A DNA stretch of 64,000 bases from Raffaelea ambrosiae (lineage: Eukaryota > Ascomycota > Sordariomycetes > Ophiostomatales > Ophiostomataceae). The notes beneath the pieces were generated by a model that was not told the DNA's origin, did not search any database, and saw nothing but the letters and a program-made list of their open reading frames with translations. Each line of letters starts with the position of its first letter. The stretch's first letter is position 1. The translations under genes and the position numbers were made by a program. The stretch covers positions 744,001-808,000 of the forward strand of contig PCDI01000002.1 of NCBI GenBank assembly GCA_002778195.1. The letters are read 5' to 3'. Positions 54,788 through 64,000 of the stretch are shown here, piece by piece.

Positions 54788-57307
54788 ATGGCGCTCTATC
54801 TTGGACTCTCTGTCGGCCTCTTTGCGTCTGGCATCGCGGCCGCCGGTCCTGTCTTTCCAGACTGCGTCCGCGGACCGCTGGCGAACAACACCGTCTGCGA
54901 CTCGACAGCGTCGGTGTCGGCCAGAGCCCAAGCCCTCGTGTCGGCTCTGCATACGGACGAAAAGTTCGCCCTTCTCGGCAACACATCACCCGGTGTCCCC
55001 CGCCTGGGTCTTCCCAGCTACCAATGGTGGCGTAAGTCCGCATTCCGCTTCCACGACGGCTTCCAAGACGGCTTGCTAGACAGGCTCTAACCAGCGACGA
55101 CCGTTAGAGGAGGCCCTGCACGGCGTAGCCTCGTCGCCCGGCGTGCAGTTCTCCGACGAGGGCGACTACTCCTACGCCACCTCGTTCCCGGCGCCCATCT
55201 TGATGGGGGCCGCCTTTGACGACGACCTGGTCGAAGCGGTGGCCACCGTCATCAGCACCGAGGCCCGCGCCTTCAACAATGCCAACCGGTCGGGGCTGGA
55301 CTTCTGGACGCCCAACATCAACCCCTACCGCGATCCCCGCTGGGGACGGGGACTGGAGACGCCCGGCGAGGATCCGTTCCACCTCAAGTCCTACGTCAAG
55401 GCGCTCATCCGCGGCCTGCAGGGCGGCGACAACCCCGCCGTGTTCAAAGTCCTGGCCACATGCAAGGTTGGTCGTGCATCCGGCGCCGGCGTGTTTCCCC
55501 GTGTTTCCCCGTACAAAGGAACGAGGATCGCCCAGACTAACACGAGCAGCACTTTGTCGCGTACGACATCGAAGACTGGATGGGCCACGAGCGCTACGGC
55601 TTCGACGCCCTCGTGACGCCCCAGGACCTCAGCAGCTACTACATGCAGCCGTTCCAGGCCTGCGCCCGCGACGGGAACGTCGGCTCCGTCATGTGCAGCT
55701 ACAACGCGCTGAACGGCGTGCCCACCTGCGGCGACGCGTACATCCTGCAGGACGTCCTCCGCGACCACTGGAACTGGACGGGCGACGGCCAGTACGTCGT
55801 GTCCGACTGCGACGCCGTCCAGAACGCCTACCTGCCGCACGCCTTCCGGCCGACGCGCGAAGAGACCGTGGCCGCCGTGCTCGCGGCCGGCACGGACCTG
55901 GACTGCGGCGCCTACTACGGCCTCCATCTGCCGGCCGCCTACCGCCAGGGCCTCGTCGACGACCGCGTCCTCGACCGGGCCCTGGCGCGTCTGTACGCGG
56001 CCCTGGTCCGTCTGGGCTACTTTGACGCCGCGGACGCGACGCCGTACCGCGCGCTCACCTTTGCCAACGTGTCCACGCCCGCGGCGCAGCAGCTGGCCCG
56101 CCAAGCCGCCGAGCGGGGCATCGTGCTGCTCAAGAACGACCACGGCACGCTGCCCCTCGACCTGCCGGCCGACCGACGGACCACCGTGGCCATCATCGGC
56201 GCGTGGGCCAATGCCACGACCGACATGCTGGGCAACTACGCCGGCGTGCCCCCGTACCTGCACTCGCCGTACTACGCCCTCACCCAGCTGCCCCACGTGG
56301 ACGTCCTCTACGGCGGCATCCCGGGCGACCCCGTCACCGACGGCTACCCGGCCGCCCTCGCCGCCGCCGCCGCCGCCGACATTGTGATTTACGCCGACGG
56401 ACCGACGACGGCGACCGAGTCCGAGGGCCACGACCGCACGCGGATCGGCTGGTCCGGCGAGCGCATCGACATCCTGACGCAGCTGGCCGGCCTCGGCAAG
56501 CCGCTGGTGGTGCTGCACATGGGCAACCAGCTCGACGACGCGCCGCTGCTCGACCACCCCAACGTGTCCGCCATTGTGTGGGGCGGCTACCCGGGCCAGG
56601 CCGGCGGCGACGCGCTCGTCAACGTGCTGACCGGCGCGGTGGCGCCGGCCGGCCGCCTGCCCGTCACGCAGTACCCGGCGGCCTACGTCGACGCCGTGCC
56701 CATGACCGACATGGCGCTGCGGCCGGACGCCACCACCGGCCGCCCCGGCCGCACCTACATGTGGTACGACAACGCGACCCGGCCGTTTGGCTTCGGGCTG
56801 CACTACACCCACTTCCGCGCCGCGTTCGATGTCGACGATGACGATGACGACGACTGCTGGGACATTGACACGCTGGTCGACGGCTGCGCCGCGGCCTACC
56901 TCGATCTCTGCCCGTTCCGGACGGTGCCGGCCACCGTGGCCAACACGGGCGCGGTGGCCTCGGACTTTGTGGCGCTGGCCTTTGTGGCCGGCGCGTACGG
57001 CCCGGCCCCGCACCCGCGCAAGCAGCTCGTGGCGTACCAGCGGCTGTTTGGCATTGCGCCGGGGGCCTCGGCGACGGCGCAGCTGCCCCTGACGCTGGGC
57101 AGCCTGGGCCGGCACGACGAGCAGGGCAACCTCGTGCTCTACCCGGGCGCGTACAGCCTGCTTCTGGACGTGCCCACGCAGGCGACGTGGAACTTTACCC
57201 TGACGGGCCGCCAGCGGGTGCTGGACCAGTGGCCGGAAGCACCACCCACACGCGCACGCACAGCGCACACGGCCCGGGACGATGGCATGGCACAGGCCAG
57301 GCCATGA
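54788..57307 (+). CDS. GH3 beta-xylosidase, secreted
   Basis: Exons are 54788-55031, 55108-55466 and 55550-57307, 786 aa. It removes xylose from the non-reducing ends of xylo-oligosaccharides. A signal peptide is visible (LYLGLSVGLFASGIAAAG). The first splice gives WWQEALHG, the N-terminal block of fungal xylosidases. The second gives ATCKHFVAYD with the conserved Lys-His pair. The catalytic nucleophile is the first Asp of VVSDCDAV (about residue 287). The two-domain GH3 core is followed by a fibronectin-III-like domain (ending TWNFTLTGR). A run of seven Asp interrupts the region before the final domain. The gene could work with the CE1 esterase at the start of the window in xylan breakdown. 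Confidence 0.92.
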
Positions 57308-58603
57308 CCAAAAAAACAGAGGTGGAAGCGTAGATCGAAATGGCTGGGCAACGGCGAGAAGGAGAATGGTGTGTTGGCGAACTCGTATGTGGCAAGCTGT
57401 GTAGTGACTAGGTTGACCGGGTGGTGGGAGAACGGGACGGGTGGCCAACTCCGTACAAGGAACCAAAGCACTTTTGACAATGATAGTTCTTTCAACAAGG
57501 CAACCCATCTGCTTAGGTGCTGGAAGCGGTCCGCCCGGGGATGCTGGGTCCTGGACCAGCCTCGGGCGGGGTCTCGTCTGCCGTTTCTGCCGCTGTGACT
57601 GAGTGTTGTCGTCCTCCTATAGGTCACCGCCTGCGTTCGCTCTTTGATCTGGCCATCTTCGCCCCGCCATGGCAAGTCCGTGCATTGGCTGCTCGTAACG
57701 GAGGAGACGAGCGCAGGGTTGTGTGCTGCAGGCTTGGCTCACACCCTCTCTCGCACGAGCCAGTGTGCATTCGTGCGGAGGTCCATCCAAAGGCGGCCCC
57801 GCGTGGGAACCACTGCAGGTGCTTCGCCCTCAGGCAAAGTAGACGTTCACAGATGCAGAGTTCGTCGCTGGACCCGTGTCCGGGTGCATGTTGTGCAAGC
57901 CTCGCCCGGATGTGCAGCTTTTCGATTGACACACCACGCGTCTTTGTTGTCCGAACGCGCCACCGCTCAAATCAGCAGGCTGCGTGCAGCAGGCAGCAGC
58001 GCAGCAAAGAGGGTGACGGCAGACGTTCCCGACGAGCACACAAGAACGCGCTGTCTCCCCTTTCCACGGAGAGAGACGGAGGACGCCGAAAAAAGCGGGG
58101 CCTTGGCACAAGGAGTTTTAGAGCCGCAAGTGGACTAATAACACGCGGACTACACTGGTCTCCACTACTTGTGTAACTACGTTGCAGGTGTTGGAATAGG
58201 TAGCAAAGCAAAGAGTGAACTGCTCTTCTTGAGGAGACAATCGCCATGAAGCTTACAGCAGAAGCAAACCTGCCAGAGAATGCACACCATTGTGACGCGT
58301 GCTCACGTGATATGACTCTGGGTTCTGGCTGTTGCCTACTCTTTCCCCACTGTCCGTTTCTCGTGGGGTTTCCCCTTGGCTTTCCTTCATCTGTGCATCG
58401 CAGACTTCAACTCGAGCCTGGCAACATGGCAGAACCCCAAAAGACCGGCGAGGCGGGAGATTCCGAACCGTGAGTTGTATGGGATCTTGGTAGGCGTGCA
58501 CTTTTGGGGGGGTCGTCTTCTTCTGTCTCCATCCCTCACCCTCTCTCTTTGTGCATCGTCCTTTTTCGAGCATCGAAACGGCTCACACATCCTCTAGCAA
58601 ACC
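57308..58603. other. Intergenic region, possible lost first exon of the kinase relic
   Basis: No complete gene. An ATG at 58426 opens a short frame (MAEPQKTGEAGDSEP) ending at a GTGAGT donor at 58470. It could be the original first exon of the next gene, but joining to the nearest acceptors gives a stop. Confidence 0.45.
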
Positions 58604-59324
58604 ATGATCGGCAAAGGGAACACGGGCCTCGTTCAGCTCACCGACTGCGGCACGCGTGTCCGCAAGATCCCCATCCCGTGGTTCTCTGTCTACGACCCCC
58701 AGCTTCAGTGCAAGCAGCTCCGTCGCGAGATTGCCGCCTACCAACCAGCACCTCCCGGACGGCCACCGACGCCTGGTGCGCATGCTGGACTACGAAGACG
58801 ACGGCGACGAGGGCGTCTCTGTCACGCTGGAATTCGTGCCCAATTTCTCCCTGCGCCGCTACCTGGCCGGCGGCGCCAAGTACATGCAGCAGACGCAGGA
58901 GGAAAAAGACCGCGGCGCCGCGATCCCGCTGCGCCAGCGCGCCAGCTGGGCCCTGGAAGCCACCGATGCGGTGATGCTGCTGCATGCGCACGACATTATC
59001 CTTGCCGACATCATCCGTCGCTGCTGGCACTGCGCGTTTGCCACGGCGACGGAGGTGCTGGACGCGCTCAAGGCGGGTATGCGGGAGCGGTTCTCGGCCG
59101 AAGACCAGGCCTCCATCGAGCAGCAGAGCGGGATCCCACTGGGCACGGATGGCGACCAAGACGGGCAGCAGAAGCAAACGAAAGAAGAGAAACGGCAAGA
59201 GAAGAGCCAGAGCAGGCGCAGCATGGATGTGTGGCCTCGTCATGGGAGACGTAGACGTCGCGTACGCCGTGCATGTCGGCATGCCGGAATGTGGAGAGGC
59301 CGGTACGGCGGAATGTTGGGGTAG
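58604..59324 (+). pseudogene. Protein-kinase-like gene, frameshifted and internally deleted
   Basis: From 58604 the frame gives an N-lobe start (MIGKGNTGLVQLTDC, VRKIP, LRREIAAYQ). It then loses phase near 58740-58750. The next frame continues QHLPDGHRRLVRMLDYEDDG, then TLEFVPNFSLRRYL and ATDAVMLLHAHDIILADI, the catalytic-loop region. Directly after LADI comes IRRCWHCAFATATEVLDAL, which in such kinases belongs at the very end of the C-lobe. The DFG motif, activation segment and most of the C-lobe are therefore missing. The shift looks like a 4-base duplication (AACC/ACCA). A pseudogene is the simplest reading; a sequencing error would explain only the frameshift. Confidence 0.6.
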
Positions 59325-60238
59325 CCGCACAATGCGGCATGGTCACGGTGGCCGTGATCGTACCATGTTGGGGCCGACAATCCACGCGGAGCCCGGACGC
59401 GCCCTGGATGTGTTTCCTCGCCATGTGGCTATGCCTCTGCTTCTCCACAGGTCTCATGGTACGTGCGCCGCAACGAATCTGTCCACAAAGGGTTGGCGGT
59501 GCCAGCCTTCCAGGGCATGGGGGTGCCCCGCGACGTTGACGTAGACCATGTCAGAGACTCTGTGGACGGAATAGGAGTCTGTGCATGGTGTAGCACGGCG
59601 TTGGCGCCTACGGCGCTCCTGGGCATACGAGAGACGCACGAGATCGGTGCGTCTTGGTATGGGACGGGTCGTCGCACTCGGCGGCAAAAGCCGTGTAGAG
59701 GAACGGGCCAAGGGCGAGGCCAATGTGCCGGGTTGGAGAAAAAAGGATGTGATACTCAGAGTTGCGTTACGTGCAGGATATGGAAGCCCAGCGGCCCGTC
59801 CACCAAGAGTGGTGGCATGTGCCGTTTCGTCTTCGGCCGGCTATTCCAGTTTGCCGAAACGGACACCCATTGGGGCGACAGCCAGACGATTGTAAGAACA
59901 GAAAAGGGCAAGAATGGGAATCCGGGGTACCATTCCATAGTTGGAAATTCCATAGTTGGCAGCGATGCTCTGGAGACAGCTTGTGTTCCTTATTTTCCTA
60001 TTTGTTTTGTTTTGTTTTATTTAATTTGGATTTAACTTGGATTTATTTTAGATTTATTTTAGATTTAGTTTATTTGTCCCGGTCCTTATCTGTTCTCTGC
60101 TGGGCTTGATCCCGGCCGGCAATTCCCCGGGCAGCACACAGCTGGTCTTGTGAGGCTTATCTTTCACACTGTGGGTACTGCGTGACGGTGGGCTGTCGCT
60201 GTGCTGCCGATCTAGATCCTTCGCCTCTACCACCCCGG
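59325..60238. other. Intergenic region
   Basis: About 0.9 kb between the kinase relic and the 3' end of the esterase gene. An AT-rich tract with TTTAGATTTA units lies at 60005-60070. No gene is supported. Confidence 0.6.
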
Positions 60239-61485
60239 TCATGCTGCCTGGCTCAGCACCGGCGACGAGTCGGCATCGTAGGCCGTGCCCAGAGCCTTGG
60301 CCAACGCCGCACACGCATCGTGGACGAGCGTCTTGCCAATGCTGTGGATTCTGGGTGTCGTTAGATCGTGTCGTCTGGTCTCGTAGGAGAAAAGAGCATA
60401 CCCTGCTAGAATCAACACGGAGTGCGTCGCGCCCGCGTAGGTCTGGACCTCGACGGCCACACCGGCCGCCGTCAGCTGCTGGGCAAAGGCCTCGGCCTCG
60501 GGCGCCAGCAGATCGCAGCCGGCAATGGCCACAAAGGTCGGCGGATTGCCGCGCAGGAGGGCCTCGGGCGCAAAGCACGGCGAGGCCGTCCACTCGGATG
60601 TGGCGGCGGGGGTTTGGCTGAAGTAGTGGTTGCGGTACCACAGCATGCGGCCGGGTGTGAGAAACGGCGCGTTCCGGGATGGCTTCCAGACGGTGTCGAC
60701 GGTGGCCGTGTTGTCGATGACGGGGCACACGAGCATCTGGAAGCGGAGCGGGATGCCGGCCTGGGCGGCCTTCATGCTGGTGATGGAGGCGAGACCGCCG
60801 CCGCTGTTGGGAGACCATGGAGCACGTGTCAGCAGCCAAGATCAAGGGCGGCATATATACAGCGATCCAGAAAGCAAGGGGTTATTCAGGACCCACGCCG
60901 AGAGTCCACCGAGGGCCACGTTGTTCGTGTCAATCTTCAGGGAGGATGCCGTGTCCGGCTTCAGCAGCCATGTCAGGCCTGCAAACGAGTCGTCGGCCGC
61001 CGTCGGGTAGACGTATTCGGGGGCATGTCGGTAGTTGATTGTGACGACCACGCAGCCGACATCTGCCACGCATCAGCTTGGGGGGAAGAATGGCACAAGA
61101 AGGTGAACGCAAACATACACTTGCAGATGTGCGTCAAGAAGCCGTTCTCGCTGTTGAGGCCGCCCACGACCCAGCCGCCGCCGTGGTACCAGACCAGACA
61201 CGGCCAGCCACCCGGCGGTGCCGTGCCGGCCGGCGTCCAGATGCGCACCTGCACGCTGCCGTCGGCATTAATGGGCCGGTCCTCGACGCGGCCGACGTCG
61301 ACCAGCTTCTGGCTACCGTGGGCCATGGCCGACTTCCTGGATCGTGACGTCAGGGGGTCCCATGGCTGGGACTCGACGGTCGGCGTGTATTGCAGGATCG
61401 AGTCGTGGAGGTCGACATACTCGGGATCCAGCTGGGCCCGTATGTCTGGGTGCAGCGGCTGGTGGATGGTGCGGTCGTCTGCCAT
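60239..61485 (-). CDS. Alpha/beta hydrolase, HSL-family carboxylesterase
   Basis: Exons are 61485-61119, 61062-60897, 60803-60402 and 60350-60239, 348 aa. The last intron is 51 nt and in frame, so the sequence also reads through it. The oxyanion-hole motif is WYHGGGW (101-104). The nucleophile motif is G-L-S-A-G, with Ser about 177 created across a splice junction. The acid is the Asp in AGCDLLAPEAE and the His lies in GATHSVL. This is the hormone-sensitive-lipase family layout of arylacetamide-deacetylase-like esterases acting on short acyl esters. No signal peptide, so probably intracellular. Substrate unknown. Confidence 0.88.
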
Positions 61486-61872
61486 GGCTGCGAGGAAGTC
61501 GTGTGGTGGTGATCTGGGCTGACGCAAAGGAAGATGGGAACAAAGAAGATGGATGGAGTCTATGTAAAATATAAATAAAATAAAAATAAAATACAAAGTT
61601 GCAACTGCCTATCTGCCTATCTTGCCGGGGTGGGGGGCAAGACGAACATTGAGGAGAGCATTCACAGACAAATTTCCTTGACTTTCCAGTAGACGGTTTC
61701 CAGTTCTCCTGTCCTATCAAGCCCATAGGTTGGTCTGGATGGATTGCAACGGTCCAGCAACTGCAGGGAAAAGGATAGTAAATTTCTATTTTTTGTGTTC
61801 GGATTCTTTCTGAAATGGCAAGAGAACTTTTGAACGCCATTTACGTGCAGAGATTTTGTCATGCTAGCTATG
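61486..61872. other. Short intergenic region between esterase and exporter
   Basis: 387 bp with an AT-rich (AAATA)n part at 61566-61600, presumably the esterase promoter and the exporter's 3' UTR. Confidence 0.6.
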
Positions 61873-63625
61873 TTACACTTTGTCCTGGTTTTCACTCCTT
61901 CCTTGTTTGTCCATCCGCTCCTCCGTCCCGGGTGCCAAGATTCCTGTGATTGCAAGGTGCGCCCTCTTCTCTATGTCCTCCTCGCCGCTGGATGGAGCCG
62001 AGGATGGATCTGCGGCTGGCTCTCCCTTTGGGATTTCGTCTTTGCGTTTGAGACCCTTGTCTTTGATGAGGACCATCAGGAAAAGACAACAGCCGATGGC
62101 TCCGGCCCAGAGATAGCACACGGCGTGGAAAGCGTCCACATAGCAGTCCAGGACAGACAACGCTTGCGCCTCGGTCAGGGTGGACGTGTCGGGAACCGAG
62201 AAGATGGACGACTGGATGGCGCTTCGTACGTCTCCGGGCAGGTCGTCGGGCAGGTGATTCACGAGCGTGTTGGAAAAGATGGCCGACGCAATGGCCAGAC
62301 CGGCCGAGCCGCCCATGGAGCGGATGAAGTTGCGGGCGCTGATGACGACGGCCCGGTCCTGTTTGGGGCTGTGGGCCTGCGCGGCCACGAGGGCTACGGG
62401 GGGGCTGGTTAGTAGGGGGGGGGTTCGAGAGACACTCACTCGGCTGGAACACCAGGCCGACGCCGGCGCCCTCGACGACCAGCACGACCACCGTGCCCGC
62501 CATGGAGAACGTGCGCGAAAAGAGGCACTGCAGGGCCGTGGCCACGGCCCACAGAACGTAGCCCAGCCAGATGACCTCGCCGTAGCGGCCGCGCCGCGAG
62601 ATGTACTGGCCCGAGATGGCCGACGCCACCGACTGCGGGATCACGAGCGGCACCACCAGCGCGGCCGAGGCCAGCACGCTCAGCCGGCGCGGGACCTGGA
62701 AGAAGACGGGCAGGTAGTACAGCAGGCTGTAGTACACGATGCCGATGAGGAAGTTCTGGACCAGCATGGCCGCCAGCGCCGGGTTGCGGAAGAGCCGCAA
62801 GGGCAGCATGGGCAGGCGCGCGAGCTTCCACTCGTGGAGGGCGAAGAGGGCCAGCAGGCCGCCGCCGACGGCGAGCATGGCGAGGACGAGGGGGCTGCGG
62901 GCGGGGAACTGCGTGCCCAGGCCGGCGAGGGGGACCAGAAAGATGATGGTGCCGGCGGCGCTGAGGACGATGCCGGGGTAGTCGATCTTGGCCAGCGTGG
63001 CGCGCAGCGGCGCGGGCGGGATGGTCTGGGGCGGCAGCAGGACGAAGAGCAGGACGGCGACGGCGGCGGCGAGGGGGCTGACAAAGTAAAAGGTGGCGCG
63101 CCAGGTGGCGGCGGCGGAGCGGGTGAAGCCGGCGGCGAGAAAGGGCCCGGCGGTGTTGCCGAGGCCGACGCAGGCGCCCAGGATGCCCTGGTACTGGCCG
63201 CGCTGCTCGAGCGTGGTCACGTCGGAGACGATCATCATGACGAGGGCCATGATGCCGCCGTTGGCCGCGCCGGCGACGCCGCGGAAGGCATAGAGCTGCG
63301 TGCCCGTCTGGGCGAAGCCGCACAGCAGGTCGCCGAGGGCCAGCAGGCACAGACAGGCCAGCAGGAGGACCTTGCGGCCGAGAATGTCGGACAGGCGGCC
63401 GTAGAGCGCCTGGAAGGCGGTGTTGGCGATGAGCGACGCGGTGCCGGCCCAGACAATGGTGGCGGCGCAGCCGAGGTCGCGGCCGACGGTGGGCAGGACG
63501 ACGCCAATGCTCTGCTGGTCGATGTAGGTGATGAGCAGGGCGGTGGCCAGGGCGGCAAAGACGACGAGGAGGCGCTTCCGGGGCAGCAGGTTGGTCTGGT
63601 CGTGGATCGCGTGTTGGGGCGGCAT
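61873..63625 (-). CDS. MFS drug exporter, DHA2-like with 14 membrane segments
   Basis: Exons are 63625-62440 and 62393-61873, 568 aa; the splice gives LVFQPTLVAAQ. The first loop carries the MFS motif LYGRLSDILGRKVLL. About fourteen hydrophobic segments run to CYLWAGAIGCCLFLMVLI, followed by a charged cytosolic tail. TYIDQQSIGVVLPTVGRDL at TM1 is typical of multidrug and toxin exporters of the DHA2 family. Proton-driven efflux at the plasma membrane is expected. The start at 63625 was chosen because upstream in-frame sequence is not conserved-looking. It lies on the same strand as the esterase, 388 bp upstream of that gene's start. Confidence 0.92.
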
Positions 63626-64000
63626 GGTGAAGACTGGCTGTCTGGAATGCGCTGTCTGCCAAATGGGGGACTCTCTTGGTGGCATCCGAGAGACGCAAAC
63701 TTTCCAGTTCTCGCCAACTGGGACGAGACGGGGATGTTGGGCTGGTTGGCCCGCCTTATCCTGCCGGCCGCCCGGCATCTGAACAGCGGACCCAAAACGG
63801 AGGCTAAACCAGTGTGGTGGTCTCCCAGGGCCCACTGAACGGCCTAGCTCCAGGGCGGCGGATACGAAGCCGGGGACACTCTGTACACGCCAGACAATGG
63901 CCTCCTCGTCATTGGACAACACCCATCAGCGGGACGACGCAGGCCCGGCTTCGGCCGCCGGGTGGGCTGGGGGCCGGCACAGGCCCCGAGGTGAAGTGTT
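63626..64000. other. Upstream region of the exporter
   Basis: 375 bp of GC-rich sequence with no supported gene. It should contain the exporter promoter. Confidence 0.6.

Noticed and set aside
55391..57508. 705-codon minus-strand frame opposite the GH3 gene
   Set aside because: Same cause: low-complexity Arg/Gly/Val/His translation and no family motifs, while the plus strand matches GH3 throughout.
1..64000. tRNA or rRNA genes
   Set aside because: Scanning by eye for T-arm/acceptor patterns and rRNA signatures found none. A covariance-model scan would be needed to exclude them fully.

Overview
This window looks like chromosomal DNA of a filamentous ascomycete (Pezizomycotina, most likely a GC-rich Sordariomycete). 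The evidence is short introns (about 50-75 nt, GTRNGT...YAG, several with a CTAAC-like branch site), a strong G/C bias at third codon positions, three Zn2Cys6 binuclear-cluster regulators, several MFS permeases, and secreted plant-polymer enzymes. All exon structures were assembled by hand from splice consensus, frame continuity and family motifs. In every spliced model except the first (partial) gene, the exon lengths sum to a multiple of three.

Layout. 0-10 kb: the 3' end of an acyl-CoA thioesterase, a feruloyl-esterase-type CE1 enzyme, a Zn2Cys6 regulator, a lineage-specific acidic protein and a small spliced tail-anchored protein. 11.5-22.2 kb: a Zn2Cys6 regulator, an Rch1/SLC10A7-like carrier, a nitrilase divergent from an anion:cation symporter (allantoate/nicotinate permease type), and a sugar permease; this looks like a candidate catabolic neighbourhood. 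22-26 kb is almost gene-free, with repeats and a possible decayed gene. 26-31 kb: an ABCG half-transporter, a membrane-anchored cytochrome b5 and a PNPOx-type flavoprotein.

31.9-45.7 kb is the most coherent block. It holds a large polyglutamine-rich Zn2Cys6 regulator, an aquaglyceroporin, a glycerol kinase and a mitochondrial FAD glycerol-3-phosphate dehydrogenase. Together the last three form the full glycerol uptake and catabolism route (glycerol in, to glycerol-3-P, to DHAP), with the channel and kinase genes transcribed divergently from one 2.8 kb intergenic region.

48.9-64 kb: a cytochrome P450 and a multicopper oxidase (same strand, 1.3 kb apart), a GH3 beta-xylosidase, a frameshifted and internally deleted protein-kinase relic, an HSL-family carboxylesterase and a 14-TM DHA2-type exporter.

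Many introns and intergenic regions carry short tandem repeats (8-12 bp units), homopolymers up to 33 T, and one block of undetermined bases (about 43.53-43.61 kb). I see no rRNA, tRNA, CRISPR array or intact transposon. Long reading frames antisense to the GC-rich genes were treated as shadows.
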